NCBI GenBank assembly: GCA_963748925.1
Contig: CAVVKG010000001.1
Coordinates: forward strand, 62,001-126,000
Length of the DNA stretch: 64,000 nucleotides
Direction: 5' to 3'
From: Cryomorpha sp963748925
GTDB lineage: Bacteria > Bacteroidota > Bacteroidia > Flavobacteriales_D > Cryomorphaceae
Shown here: positions 35,991 to 45,480 of the stretch, one piece after another
Position numbering within the stretch: position 1 is the first letter of the stretch
How the letters are laid out: every line of letters starts with the position of its first letter
Notes under the pieces: model-generated
The model's database searches: none
What the model saw: the letters and a program-made list of their open reading frames with translations, nothing else
Told to the model about the DNA's origin: nothing
Program-made: the position numbers and the translations under genes

Positions 35991-37772
35991 ATGAAAAGGA
36001 TTTATCTTCTTTCAATTCCTTTATCCTCATTTGTTTTTTCGAACGCATTCAGCCAAATTATCACTCAAAGCTTTCAGGCAAATAATTTTGAATGGTTTCA
36101 GAGCACTAGCGGCCTTTTGTTTTATGATGAAGAAAACGGAGTTGGAGGAATGGAGGTGCCAGCAGGAGAGGGTAATCTTGCTTTGTTTTCTTCAGCATTC
36201 TGGGTGGCAGGATTAGATGGAGAAGATATTAAAGCTAGTTACACCTATTATTGCAGTCAAGATTTAAATAGCTGTATTACAAAATGGGGTCCACTTAGAA
36301 CTGCCGATGCCCAGACAAGCCCAGAAGTTGCCGAGGAATATAATCGATTTTGGTTTGTAACCCAAAGTGAGATTGACCTTCATCTCAATTATTTCAATTG
36401 CTTTAACGATCCTTCATGCGACACTTCCATTGAATTTCCCATTGGTTATGAAGTGCCTGACGCTTTTCAAACATGGCCTGCAAACGGACTGGAAGGGTAT
36501 GCCGAAAATCTGGCACCCTTTGTGGATTATGATGGAGATGGTATTTATAATTCTCAAAACGGTGACTACCCGGCTATTTGCGGCGACTTTTCAACATATA
36601 TCATCAATAACGATGTTGGTACTGAAATTACAAATGATTCAATCACCCTTGGTATTGAGATTCATACTCGGGTCTATGGTTACAACGCAGCGGAGGGCGC
36701 CCTGTTTAACACCCTGTTCGTTCAACACAAAGTAATCAATAGGAGCGAAACAACCTATACAGATACTTACTTTTCAACCTATTCTGATTTTGATTTAGGT
36801 AATGCTAGTGATGATTTCATTAAAACCGATGTGAGTCGAAGCATGTATTTCGTTTTTAATGGAGATGGTAATGATGAGGGGTCTACAACCGGGCCAGGAT
36901 ATGGTAATGACCTGCCAATGCTAGGAGTAAAGTATCTTGCCGGACCTTTTAAAGATAACGACGGAGTAGATAACGAACCAGTTTCCTCAGATTTTCAAAC
37001 ATATGGTAATCAAACGAGCGGTTGGGGAGATGGAATTGCCGATAATGAAAGGTTAGGGTTAAGTTCTTCAATGTTTGTATCTCATAATAATCATCCCGGA
37101 ATGGCACTTACCTATGTCGCATCTGACGTTTATAAGAATATGCAAGGTATTTGGAATGATGGTGTTCCGCTAACCCATGCCGGTAACGGTTATGACCCCG
37201 GTTCGGATAATGTAACCAAATATCAATATCCAGGGGATTCTGATCCATTTTTTGTGGGCTCTAATGGTGAAGATCCAAACTATCCAGCTGCTGGAGGCTG
37301 GACGGAAGAAAATGAAGGTTTTGAGCCATTTGATCGTCGTATGCTCGGCTCATCCGGCCCTTTTACCTTTGAGCCCGATGAAACCCAATATCTCGACTAC
37401 GCTTATATCTTCGCCCGTAATTCTCAAAATCCCGATATGGATCTAAGGGACATTCTAAACCAATACGCCGATGAAATTGTGGGAATGGAATGTGGTGCTT
37501 TACCTGATATTGCTCTTGGAATAGAAGATCAACCACAAAAAATAAATATCGAGATATATCCAAACCCGGCCACTCAGGAGTTGACTATCAGCTCGGTGTC
37601 CTTTAATAACGCTATTTACACCATATTTGACCTGGAGGGTAGAACCGTGGTGCAAGGACAACTTAAAGGGCTTCAAACAACTTTGAGCATCGAAAATCTA
37701 AATGCAGGACTCTATCTGTTGAAAGTTCAGACTCGTGATGGTATTGCTGTTGAAAAGGTGGTGAAGAGATGA
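35991..37772 (+). CDS. Large secreted T9SS protein of unknown function
   Basis: The 593-residue protein has a signal peptide ending NAFSQ and a long beta-rich body. The body contains acidic Ca-binding-like loops (VDYDGDGIYNSQNGDYPAIC), VFNGDGNDEGSTTGPGYGND, and Cys pairs. A type A sorting domain follows (IEIYPNPATQELTIS ... GLYLLKVQTRDG). Proteins of this kind are common, large and secreted in Flavobacteriia, but I know no activity for this group. It has a strong promoter just upstream and no downstream partner on the same strand. Confidence 0.82.
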   Translation: MKRIYLLSIPLSSFVFSNAFSQIITQSFQANNFEWFQSTSGLLFYDEENGVGGMEVPAGEGNLALFSSAFWVAGLDGEDIKASYTYYCSQDLNSCITKWGPLRTADAQTSPEVAEEYNRFWFVTQSEIDLHLNYFNCFNDPSCDTSIEFPIGYEVPDAFQTWPANGLEGYAENLAPFVDYDGDGIYNSQNGDYPAICGDFSTYIINNDVGTEITNDSITLGIEIHTRVYGYNAAEGALFNTLFVQHKVINRSETTYTDTYFSTYSDFDLGNASDDFIKTDVSRSMYFVFNGDGNDEGSTTGPGYGNDLPMLGVKYLAGPFKDNDGVDNEPVSSDFQTYGNQTSGWGDGIADNERLGLSSSMFVSHNNHPGMALTYVASDVYKNMQGIWNDGVPLTHAGNGYDPGSDNVTKYQYPGDSDPFFVGSNGEDPNYPAAGGWTEENEGFEPFDRRMLGSSGPFTFEPDETQYLDYAYIFARNSQNPDMDLRDILNQYADEIVGMECGALPDIALGIEDQPQKINIEIYPNPATQELTISSVSFNNAIYTIFDLEGRTVVQGQLKGLQTTLSIENLNAGLYLLKVQTRDGIAVEKVVKR

Positions 37773-37920
37773 TTGTAAATTAATAGCTGATTAATCTCTC
37801 GCATAATTACTTTCATGTTATTCAGGATCAAAGACTTTAACCTTTGAGATTTGAAATGAGATATTTTGACGGATAGAAACTTTACAGCAAAACTATTTAA
37901 GGAAACTTCCGGACAACCAT

Positions 37921-38640
37921 TTAAAAAATCAACCCGAAATTAACGGATATTGAAGAGATTGTCTCCTTTTCGGCATCTCTTTGGTAAGAATTATAATAAC
38001 TACCTGTCAAAGACCTTGTATTTTCTTTATATTTTATGTCAAAGGATTCATAACCCATAGAAACCAAATAAGAGAGTCTGCTCTTTCCTCTTATTATGAC
38101 CCCTGCCTGGGCCTGGTAAAATTGTCCGGAATTTTCATAGTTGCTATTTGGTTGGAAAGTCCCTCCCCAGCCCAATTCCAGAAATGGGTTAACCTGGTTC
38201 TGAGTAAAAGTCAGCCTAAGGTCCAAAAATAATGGAGCCGCAATTACCTCCCGATTAAATGGAAACCGAAGCCCGGCACCCACACCTACCATGGCAAAAT
38301 CATAAAATGAAATGCCATTCACTACATCTGCCCCTATAAAGGGAGATTCATCAGAGGTGGGGCCAAATACCAGCGCTGCTTTAAGCTGATAGAAGATATT
38401 CCGTTTCTCTCTCTCTTTTATACTATAAATCATAGAATCCGGATCGATAGACAGATTCTCTAAATATTGCAGACTTGATGACAAGCTCATTTTCTCAAAT
38501 GGTCTACCCTCAGACAGAACAGTTGACATCTCATCAAAATTGCTTGTACTCAACTGGCTCTGAGCCTGAATGTAGAAAAACGTGAAAAGAAATAAAGTAC
38601 CTAATTTCCATCTTACAGGTCTGAAATTCGTCATCATCAT
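37921..38640 (-). CDS. Probable outer-membrane beta-barrel protein
   Basis: The 239-residue protein has a signal peptide ending FYIQAQS. The later ~170 residues alternate hydrophobic and polar residues as in outer-membrane strands (AMVGVGAGLRFPFNREVIAA, PLFLDLRLTFTQNQVNPFLE, YQAQAGVIIRGKSRLSYLVS), ending in FGLIF with a terminal Phe as in barrels. The first ~80 residues are a periplasmic segment. No family is recognised. Three consecutive ATG codons open the frame. It is convergent with the T9SS gene and divergent from the DUF4331 pair. Confidence 0.68.
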   Translation of the reverse strand: MMMTNFRPVRWKLGTLFLFTFFYIQAQSQLSTSNFDEMSTVLSEGRPFEKMSLSSSLQYLENLSIDPDSMIYSIKEREKRNIFYQLKAALVFGPTSDESPFIGADVVNGISFYDFAMVGVGAGLRFPFNREVIAAPLFLDLRLTFTQNQVNPFLELGWGGTFQPNSNYENSGQFYQAQAGVIIRGKSRLSYLVSMGYESFDIKYKENTRSLTGSYYNSYQRDAEKETISSISVNFGLIF

Positions 38641-38652
38641 CCGATTAAGTTA

Positions 38653-38660
38653 CAAATTTA
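38653..38660 (-). promoter_or_regulatory. Candidate -7 element of the beta-barrel gene
   Basis: On the minus strand this reads TAAATTTG, a full TAnnTTTG match 13 bases before the first ATG. No good -33 TTG is seen at the expected distance. Confidence 0.35.
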
Positions 38661-38831
38661 TAATTTCCACCCAATTCCCTTCTCACAGCGCATTGTCTTC
38701 GATCAACATCGACTTTATCCTGTTAAAACAAGAATAATCACCGATTTATAAATCTAAAGCTATTCACCTCGCGTAGGTTAAATGTGCTTCATAGTGGAGC
38801 GCCCAATTATAAACCTTATAATCAAATTCTT

Positions 38832-40574
38832 ATGAAAAAAGTTAACCTTTTTGCGAAGGCGATGCTTCTAAGTTCTCTGGCGTGTTTCACGCTGAGTACC
38901 AAAAGTTTTGCCTCCAGTCATAGGGAGGCTCCGTTGATTGCTAATGATCCATTGGCAGACAATACGGACCTTTATGCTTTTCGGAGCCCCGATGATCCAA
39001 ACACCATTACAATTATTGCCAACTACATTCCGGCAGAATTACCTTATGGTGGGCCCAATTACTACTCCTTCGGAGAAAATGTGCGTTATGAAATCCATAT
39101 TGACAATGACGCATCTGTTCCCGGGGATGAAATCGTTTACCGATTTGAATTCTCTCAAGAGAATCAAGACCCAACGACGTTCTTCAACATTCGCCTGGGA
39201 CAGCAAAATCTAAAAACCACATTTACCATGTCTAAAAGTACAGATGGTGGTGAAACGTTTATCGTGGTTAAACAAAATGGTATTGTGCCTCCGCCTAATA
39301 TCGGACCGCGCTCAATCGAATCAGGTGTTGGTTTGGGAGCTGCAGACTACAATGCCCTTATTGCAAATGCTATTACCGAAGCGAGCACAGGCGAGACCGT
39401 TTATTGTGGTCCTTCTGACGATCCGTTCTTCGTTGATCTTGGTGGTATCTTCGATCTTGGAGATGCACCACGACAAAATGGAACAACCCGTGATGGTTTA
39501 GCGCGCTACAATACGCATTCAATTGCTCTTAAAATCAATATTGCCGACCTTCAGAAACAAGGTAACGGAGTAGAGATGGCCGAGAACATTCTGGATGGAA
39601 ATTACGTGATTGGTGTTTGGGCTTCTGCCAGCCGACCACAAACCAGAACGCTTAACACGGATGGTTCAGGTTATGAAGATTCAGGCGAATGGGTTCAGGT
39701 ATCGCGTCTGGGTATGCCACTTACCAATGAGGTAGTCGTGCCTATCGGTGACAAAGATTACTGGAATTCACTTACTCCTTACGAGGACCTTGCGAATATT
39801 GAGCAGTTTGGGAACTATTTTTACAATCCTGAGCTTGCGCTTTACATGGATGATGACAACTTTGGTGGAGCAGTTCCTGCTTTTGCCGCATTGCGCATTC
39901 AGGAAAATTCACTTGGTGGTTTTGACTTTACCAATGGAGCCGATGGCCTCTTTGGCTTAAAAGGTACTCCCGCGCTTGATGGAACAGCCCTTGGTGCTGA
40001 CAGTCCTTTTGAAGATTTGCTTCTTCCGGCTGCCGGTTCACCACGTTCGGTTGATTTATGGCCTATATTCAACACCGGAGTTCCTAATTTACCGCCATAT
40101 CAATTGGCTACAGGTAAGATGGGTAATCCACTGGCTGTTGGTAAGCCATTCATCAACAATTTCTTACCGAATGGTGGAGATATGTTGCGTCTGAATATGG
40201 CCGTGCCGCCAACCGATAGAAATTCTGAGGCATTCAGTTCTTTAGGTTTGGTACAAGCCGCCGTTTTAGGTCTTACAGATCCGGCTTACGCCAATACCGA
40301 CATCGAGTTTATTCCAAACATGGACGGATTTCCTAATGGAAGAAGACTGCAGGATGACGTAACCCGAATTGAATTGCAGGCTGTAGGTGGGGTAGTTCTC
40401 GCTGCCATAGGTTTATGGTACGATGATTACAATGCTGAAGATCCAAATGCTTCGCCGGTTACTAACCAACTTTTAAACGTTCTTCAATATTCTACCGGAG
40501 TAGAGCAAAACGATACCACTTTCAAAAGTGCGTTCCCGTATGTGCAGACTCCGTGGAGAGGAACTGCCATATAA
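38832..40574 (+). CDS. DUF4331 domain protein (first of tandem pair)
   Basis: From ATG 38832 the protein has 580 residues, with a signal peptide ending in SFAS. The mature start SSHREAPLIANDPLADNTDL is the hallmark of DUF4331, as are AFRSPDDPNTITIIANYIP, GIFDLGDAPRQN, GVWASASRPQ, and RNPANTD-like loops. This copy ends after the DUF4331 domain (TPWRGTAI) and has no T9SS sorting domain, unlike its neighbour. An upstream in-frame extension (from 38784) lacks a signal sequence and is rejected. The next gene begins 27 bp later and encodes a paralogue, so the two are one operon and arose by tandem duplication. Confidence 0.88.
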   Translation: MKKVNLFAKAMLLSSLACFTLSTKSFASSHREAPLIANDPLADNTDLYAFRSPDDPNTITIIANYIPAELPYGGPNYYSFGENVRYEIHIDNDASVPGDEIVYRFEFSQENQDPTTFFNIRLGQQNLKTTFTMSKSTDGGETFIVVKQNGIVPPPNIGPRSIESGVGLGAADYNALIANAITEASTGETVYCGPSDDPFFVDLGGIFDLGDAPRQNGTTRDGLARYNTHSIALKINIADLQKQGNGVEMAENILDGNYVIGVWASASRPQTRTLNTDGSGYEDSGEWVQVSRLGMPLTNEVVVPIGDKDYWNSLTPYEDLANIEQFGNYFYNPELALYMDDDNFGGAVPAFAALRIQENSLGGFDFTNGADGLFGLKGTPALDGTALGADSPFEDLLLPAAGSPRSVDLWPIFNTGVPNLPPYQLATGKMGNPLAVGKPFINNFLPNGGDMLRLNMAVPPTDRNSEAFSSLGLVQAAVLGLTDPAYANTDIEFIPNMDGFPNGRRLQDDVTRIELQAVGGVVLAAIGLWYDDYNAEDPNASPVTNQLLNVLQYSTGVEQNDTTFKSAFPYVQTPWRGTAI

Positions 40575-40601
40575 GAACCCCACATTAAAATCAAATTTAA
40601 T

Positions 40602-43403
40602 ATGAAATCAATAATAGATAATTTAACCAAAAGGTTATCGCTGGGGATCCTATTTTCGATCTGCTCGATATCGCTGGTTTTGGCTTCAAGCCACCGCGAG
40701 GCGCCTTTAATTGCTAATGATCCATTGGCAGACAATACGGATGTGTACGCATTCCGCAGTCCCGATGATCCCAATACAATCACCATTATAGCTAATTATA
40801 TCCCGATGCAATTGCCGCATGGAGGTCCTAATTACTATTCATTTGGTGAAAACATTCGCTACGAAATTCATATCGATAACGATGCCAGCACCCCCGGTGA
40901 TGACATTACCTACCGATTTACTTTCACTAAAGTGAATGAAGACCCTTCTACATTTTTCAACATTCGTTTAGGTGCTCAGAATCAAAAGAACACTTACACG
41001 ATGGAGAAAAGCACAGATGGCGGTCAATCATGGACCACCGTGATTGAAGATGGTGTAGTACCACCTTACAATGTAGGTGATAGAAGTATAGAAGGAGGAG
41101 CAGGTTTAAACACCACTTACGAATCTCTTTTTAACAATGCTATTATGACACCTTCATCAGGCGAGTCAGTATTTTGCGGTCACATCGAAGATCCTTTCTT
41201 TGTAGATCTAGCCGGGATATTTGATCTTGGTGATGCACCACGTCAAATGGGTACTCCAAAAGATGGTCTTGCTTGTTACAACGTAAGCACCATCGCTATT
41301 AAGGTAAATATTTCTGACCTTCAAAAAGATGGTCTTGATGTTTCTCAGGCAGCTAATATTCTCGATGGAGACTTTGTAGTAGGTGTTTGGGCTTCTGCAA
41401 GCCGTCCGCAAATCAGAACACTTGGTACTGAAGGTACGGAGTCGTATGATGGTGACTGGATACAGGTTTCACGTCTGGGTATGCCTTTAACCAATGAAGC
41501 AGTAGTGCCGATTGGAGATAAAGATTACTGGAACTCAATTACGCCTTATGAAGATTTGGCCAATCTTGATGTTTTCGGTAACTACTTCTACAATCCGGAG
41601 CTTGCTCTATACATGGATACTGCATTTTTTGCAGAGGCAGTTCCCGCTTTTATGCCATTGCGCATTCAGCGGAATTCGCTACAAGGGTTTGACTTTGGAA
41701 ATACACAAGATGGCTTGTTTCCTTTAAAAGGTACTCCGGCTCTTGATGGTACCGCCCTTGGAGCAGATAGCCCTTTTGAAGATTTACTTCTTCCGGCTGC
41801 AGGCTCACCAAGATCTGTCGATTTATGGCCAATTTTCCATACAGGTGTGCCCAATGCACGTCCGTATCAGTTGGCGACAGGAAAAATGGGTGATCCGCTT
41901 GCTGCGGGTAAACCGTTTATCAATAACTTCCTGCCAAACGGTGGTGATATGCTTCGCCTCAATATGGCTACACCGGTAACGCAACGAGATGATGAAAACT
42001 TCAGTTCGCTTGGGTTAATTGCTGCAGCTGTGGCAGGTCTTACAGATCCTGCTTATGCTAATACCGATCTGGAATTCATTCCAAATATGGATGGTTTCCC
42101 GAATGGACGCCGTCTTGAAGATGACGTAACGCGTATTGAATTACAAGCGGTAGCAGGTATCGTTCTTGCGGCCATCGGTCTTTGGGAAGATGATTACAAT
42201 CCTGAGGAAGATGACAGTCCGGTTACCGATCAGCTTCTTGCTGAGCTTGGTTACACTACCGGAGTTGAAGAAAACGACGCGCCTTTCAGAAGTACTTTCC
42301 CATACGTTCAGCTTCCTTTTTCAGGAACTTCAGAATGTAGCGGATTGGCTGTTGATTACACGCAACCCGAAGTTCTTCCTCCTACTGAGTTTGAGAATGG
42401 CTGTGATGAATTTGTATACTACATTTCAGATCATGCTACGGCAGATGGTATCTCTGATATCTACGCAGTTACACTTAGTGAAGACGGTATGGCTGAAATG
42501 AGTTATTTGGCTACAAGTCAGATAGAAATTCACATTGCTTACAACGAAATAGATAATTTGATCTATGCCGTAAGTAAATTTGATAACTCTTACAGAACGC
42601 TTGACCCATCTGCGGAAACGCCTGAGTTTAGCGAACCTGTATCGCTTGGTGGCCAGTATGGCGAAATTACCGCTGCAGTAATTAATGCAGATGGAAAACT
42701 CCTTTTCGGAAGCCAGAATATGAATCAAATATTCTGCGTGAATTTGCAGAGTGGAGAAGTTACAAACTACGATGCTTATGCCCCTGTTACAGGTGGTGAC
42801 CTGGCATTTAGCTCTAGCGGATCGCTTTACCTTAATACTCGTAGCGGTATGGGTGGACTTTATGAAGTTTTCCCGGCAGCTGTAATGCCTGATGTACTAA
42901 TCGGAAGCGTGCCTAACCTGGTTACAGGACTGGCAATTACCGATAATGACCAGCTTTTGGTATCAGCAAAGGGTATGACTGTTCTTCAGTTGCTTAATGT
43001 TGACGGTTCTGCCGGCGATATGGATTTCAACCTAATGCTTGATGGTGCGCCTTACACATTACGTGATGGTGACCTTGCATCAGGATGTGGTTCTTTTGCA
43101 AGTGATGAGGAGCCACCGGTAAACGGTTTGGAAGCTGAAGTTGATATACAGCTTACTTCTTATCCAAATCCTACCACAGGTACATCGCAAGTACAATTTA
43201 CAACGGCTACAACCGGTCGTACAGTGCTTGAAGTATTTGACCTGAATGGGCGAAATGTAGCTACACTCTTTGACGCGCAGGCGCAGAAAGATCAGCCTTA
43301 CCGCATGGACTTTAACGGTACCGAACTTCCAAATGGAGTTTACATTTACCGTTTGAGAACAGGTGGCGAAATGGTGATTCATAAATTCATGATCGCCCGT
43401 TAG
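40602..43403 (+). CDS. DUF4331 protein with propeller extension and T9SS sorting domain
   Basis: The 933-residue protein has a signal peptide and a DUF4331 domain (to ~575) very similar to the upstream gene. It differs by a C-terminal extension. The extension (about 585-840) is beta-propeller-like (IEIHIAYNEIDNLIYAVSKF, DLAFSSSGSLYLNTRSGMGG, NLVTGLAITDNDQLLVSAKG). A type A sorting domain follows (LTSYPNPTTGTSQVQFT ... GVYIYRLRTGGE). This member should be exported through T9SS to the surface while the shorter paralogue may stay periplasmic. It is followed by a terminator and then the TPR lipoprotein gene. Confidence 0.88.
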   Translation: MKSIIDNLTKRLSLGILFSICSISLVLASSHREAPLIANDPLADNTDVYAFRSPDDPNTITIIANYIPMQLPHGGPNYYSFGENIRYEIHIDNDASTPGDDITYRFTFTKVNEDPSTFFNIRLGAQNQKNTYTMEKSTDGGQSWTTVIEDGVVPPYNVGDRSIEGGAGLNTTYESLFNNAIMTPSSGESVFCGHIEDPFFVDLAGIFDLGDAPRQMGTPKDGLACYNVSTIAIKVNISDLQKDGLDVSQAANILDGDFVVGVWASASRPQIRTLGTEGTESYDGDWIQVSRLGMPLTNEAVVPIGDKDYWNSITPYEDLANLDVFGNYFYNPELALYMDTAFFAEAVPAFMPLRIQRNSLQGFDFGNTQDGLFPLKGTPALDGTALGADSPFEDLLLPAAGSPRSVDLWPIFHTGVPNARPYQLATGKMGDPLAAGKPFINNFLPNGGDMLRLNMATPVTQRDDENFSSLGLIAAAVAGLTDPAYANTDLEFIPNMDGFPNGRRLEDDVTRIELQAVAGIVLAAIGLWEDDYNPEEDDSPVTDQLLAELGYTTGVEENDAPFRSTFPYVQLPFSGTSECSGLAVDYTQPEVLPPTEFENGCDEFVYYISDHATADGISDIYAVTLSEDGMAEMSYLATSQIEIHIAYNEIDNLIYAVSKFDNSYRTLDPSAETPEFSEPVSLGGQYGEITAAVINADGKLLFGSQNMNQIFCVNLQSGEVTNYDAYAPVTGGDLAFSSSGSLYLNTRSGMGGLYEVFPAAVMPDVLIGSVPNLVTGLAITDNDQLLVSAKGMTVLQLLNVDGSAGDMDFNLMLDGAPYTLRDGDLASGCGSFASDEEPPVNGLEAEVDIQLTSYPNPTTGTSQVQFTTATTGRTVLEVFDLNGRNVATLFDAQAQKDQPYRMDFNGTELPNGVYIYRLRTGGEMVIHKFMIAR

Positions 43404-43560
43404 GCTAGCTTACTTAGTATGACCAAATACAGAATTTGATACGAAGAGGTGTCGCTTTCGCGAGGGTTGACCGGTAAAAATAACATAGTTGTTTAACCCG
43501 TCTTCGAAATCTAAAAGCATAGCTTAAACGTAGCTATTCTGTATTACTTGAAACAATAAA

Positions 43561-43594
43561 AAGAGGGGGAGACTCTCACAGTCTCTCCCTTTTT
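43561..43594 (+). terminator. Terminator after the DUF4331 operon
   Basis: AAGAGGGGGAGACT (43561-43574) pairs with AGTCTCTCCCTTTT (43580-43593), 14 bp including two G-U pairs, around a five-base loop, ending in a T tract. Confidence 0.75.
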
Positions 43595-43618
43595 AAAATA
43601 TCCAAAAACCTTTTAACC

Positions 43619-43705
43619 ATGAAAAACCCTGAAACAACCCTGAAACAACCCTTAAACAAGTTCAGGGTGACCAGGGTGACCAAGGTGACTACCAAAAAAC
43701 CATAA
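43619..43705 (+). CDS. 28-codon low-complexity ORF directly before the TPR gene
   Basis: An ATG at 43619, in a context (AACCATGAAAA) very similar to that of the TPR gene, opens 28 codons ending TAA 43703-43705, three bases before the TPR start at 43709. The DNA consists of three near-copies of AACCCTGAAAC followed by three of AGGGTGACC. The product is basic and Thr/Lys-rich (RVTRVTKVTT). It may be a leader ORF, an mRNA structure (CCCTGAA can pair with TTCAGGG), or a duplicated ribosome-entry region. I cannot show it is translated. Confidence 0.35.
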   Translation: MKNPETTLKQPLNKFRVTRVTKVTTKKP

Positions 43706-43708
43706 ACC

Positions 43709-45178
43709 ATGAAAAGTTTAAAAACATTTATTCTTCCTTTTCTGAGTGTGCTGGTGCTGGCTTTTAGCGCTTGTACCCATGATCACAAAAGTGAAACAAA
43801 CACTGTTAAAGAAGAAACTCAAAGTAAAGTTCCCGAATTAAAGGAGCGCGATGTAGCGCTAGGGACCAATGAAGAGATGGATAACATCCGCAACATTTAC
43901 GATAAAAGTGTTAAAGCGTTGGAATCAAATCCTTCTGATATAGAATCACGCCTTACCCTGAGCGAAGTATTTATTACCGAAGCTCGCCTTACTGGAAATC
44001 ATGCCTACAACTACGAGGCAGCGCTCCAGGTTCTCGATGAGGTGCTCTCTTCAGCGAAAGCTGAAAAAGACCAGCGGTTTAGAGCTTTGATGAACAAGGC
44101 CACCGTGAAGCTGAGTCTTCACAAGTTTGATGAAGCTCTCGTAATTGGAAAAGATGCTCTTGCGCTCAATAACCGCAATGCAGGTATTTACGGTGTACTG
44201 GTTGATGCCAACGTAGAACTGGGTAACTATAAGGCAGCTGTGGAGATGAGCGATAAAATGGTGTCAATACGTCCTGACTTGCGTTCGTACTCCCGCATCT
44301 CATACCTCCGCGAAATTCATGGCGACATTGAAGGTGCCAAAGAAGCGATGGATATGGCCGTAAAAGCCGGGTACCCCGGAATGGAACAAACCGAATGGGC
44401 GCGCATTAAGCTAGGAGAAATTTACGAGCAATACGGCGATCTTAAAACTGCCGAGATGCATTATACAATCGCACTCCGCGAACGACCAAACTATCCGTTT
44501 GCCCTTGCAGCAATGGGTCGCCTGGAAAGGAAAAAAGGTGATCTCGCTAAATCGGAAGAATTTCTTACCAGAGCTACGCAATATATGAACTACGCCGGAT
44601 TTCACGCTTTGCTTGCAGATACTTACAAGGCACAAGGCGAGGAGCAATTAGCTGATGAGTCGTACAAGCGTGCTTTAAAAATTATGGAATACGGCAACGA
44701 CGAAAAAGGCACTGAGGGTAATCTTGATGGAGAAGATGGTCACCTGCACCTGGCCGATAACGACGGTCACGAACATGGCGGCGATCACAGTCACGGTCAC
44801 GAGCATGCAGATGACACTGGTCACGGCCATCAACATGGTCTCGAAGTAGCGCGTCTGTATATGAAAATGGGCAATCAAACAGTTCCCGCAATGGAGAATG
44901 CGCAGATAGAATATAAAATGCGTCCCAACAATATTGATATCAACAAAGAACTTGCCTTGATTTACTACAAAGAAGATAAACTTGACAAGGCTTCAGAACA
45001 CCTCACTAAAGCCATGGCAACCAACTCAAAAGATCCCGAGCTTTACAGCCTTAAAGGATTAATCGCTATAAAACAAGGCGATGCTCTGGCTGGCAAACAA
45101 ATGATTCGCGAATCATTTAAAACCAACCCCTGGCAGGATGCACCTACAACGGGCGAGGCCGAGGCGGTTGTTTCTTAA
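43709..45178 (+). CDS. TPR lipoprotein with His-rich metal-binding-like segment
   Basis: The 489-residue protein has a lipobox FSAC (Cys ~21) and about seven TPR-like helical hairpins (for example AEMHYTIALRERPNYPFALA and ALAAMGRLERKKGDLAKSEE). Between TPR blocks lies a His/Asp/Gly-rich stretch (about 345-378, HDGHEHGGDHSHGHEHADD type) that could bind zinc, nickel or copper. A second TPR block follows (about 380-480). It is probably anchored facing the periplasm. It follows the DUF4331 pair, separated by a terminator, and I infer a functional link from proximity only. Confidence 0.8.
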   Translation: MKSLKTFILPFLSVLVLAFSACTHDHKSETNTVKEETQSKVPELKERDVALGTNEEMDNIRNIYDKSVKALESNPSDIESRLTLSEVFITEARLTGNHAYNYEAALQVLDEVLSSAKAEKDQRFRALMNKATVKLSLHKFDEALVIGKDALALNNRNAGIYGVLVDANVELGNYKAAVEMSDKMVSIRPDLRSYSRISYLREIHGDIEGAKEAMDMAVKAGYPGMEQTEWARIKLGEIYEQYGDLKTAEMHYTIALRERPNYPFALAAMGRLERKKGDLAKSEEFLTRATQYMNYAGFHALLADTYKAQGEEQLADESYKRALKIMEYGNDEKGTEGNLDGEDGHLHLADNDGHEHGGDHSHGHEHADDTGHGHQHGLEVARLYMKMGNQTVPAMENAQIEYKMRPNNIDINKELALIYYKEDKLDKASEHLTKAMATNSKDPELYSLKGLIAIKQGDALAGKQMIRESFKTNPWQDAPTTGEAEAVVS

Positions 45179-45222
45179 ATATTGAAGAAACGAATCATTA
45201 GATTCAATGATAAGTGTGTAAA

Positions 45223-45250
45223 CCCGCAGCAGAAATGTTGCGGGCTTTTT
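45223..45250 (+). terminator. Terminator of the TPR lipoprotein gene
   Basis: CCCGCAGCA (45223-45231) pairs with TGTTGCGGG (45236-45244), one G-U, around a GAAA tetraloop, then TTTTT (45246-45250). Confidence 0.85.
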
Positions 45251-45259
45251 GGCGAATGA

Positions 45260-45460
45260 GGCGGCGGAGTGTGCACAAAAAGAGCGTTCATTTGTCAAAA
45301 GGAGGGAACAAGTGTATACAAAAACGGGTTTTCTTTTGTCAAAAAAGGTGAGCAAGTGTTTACACCAACCGTGTTGTTTTGACAGAAGAGTAGTACTGGT
45401 ATATATAAAGGAGGTGATCTTTTGACGGTTCTGGAGGACAGGTATATATAGCGGGTTGCT
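45260..45460. repeat. Short imperfect direct repeats in the intergenic region
   Basis: Two imperfect copies of a ~38-base unit (TTTGTCAAAAGG...CAAGTGTaTACA..AAC near 45292 and TTTGTCAAAAAAGG...CAAGTGTtTACA..AAC near 45340) occur, with a shorter third trace near 45271. GGTATATATA occurs twice (about 45399 and 45441). No gene is visible. A long minus-strand frame across it (45113-45604) has no protein-like composition. Confidence 0.45.
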
Positions 45461-45480
45461 TATTATGGCAAACCGGTTCA

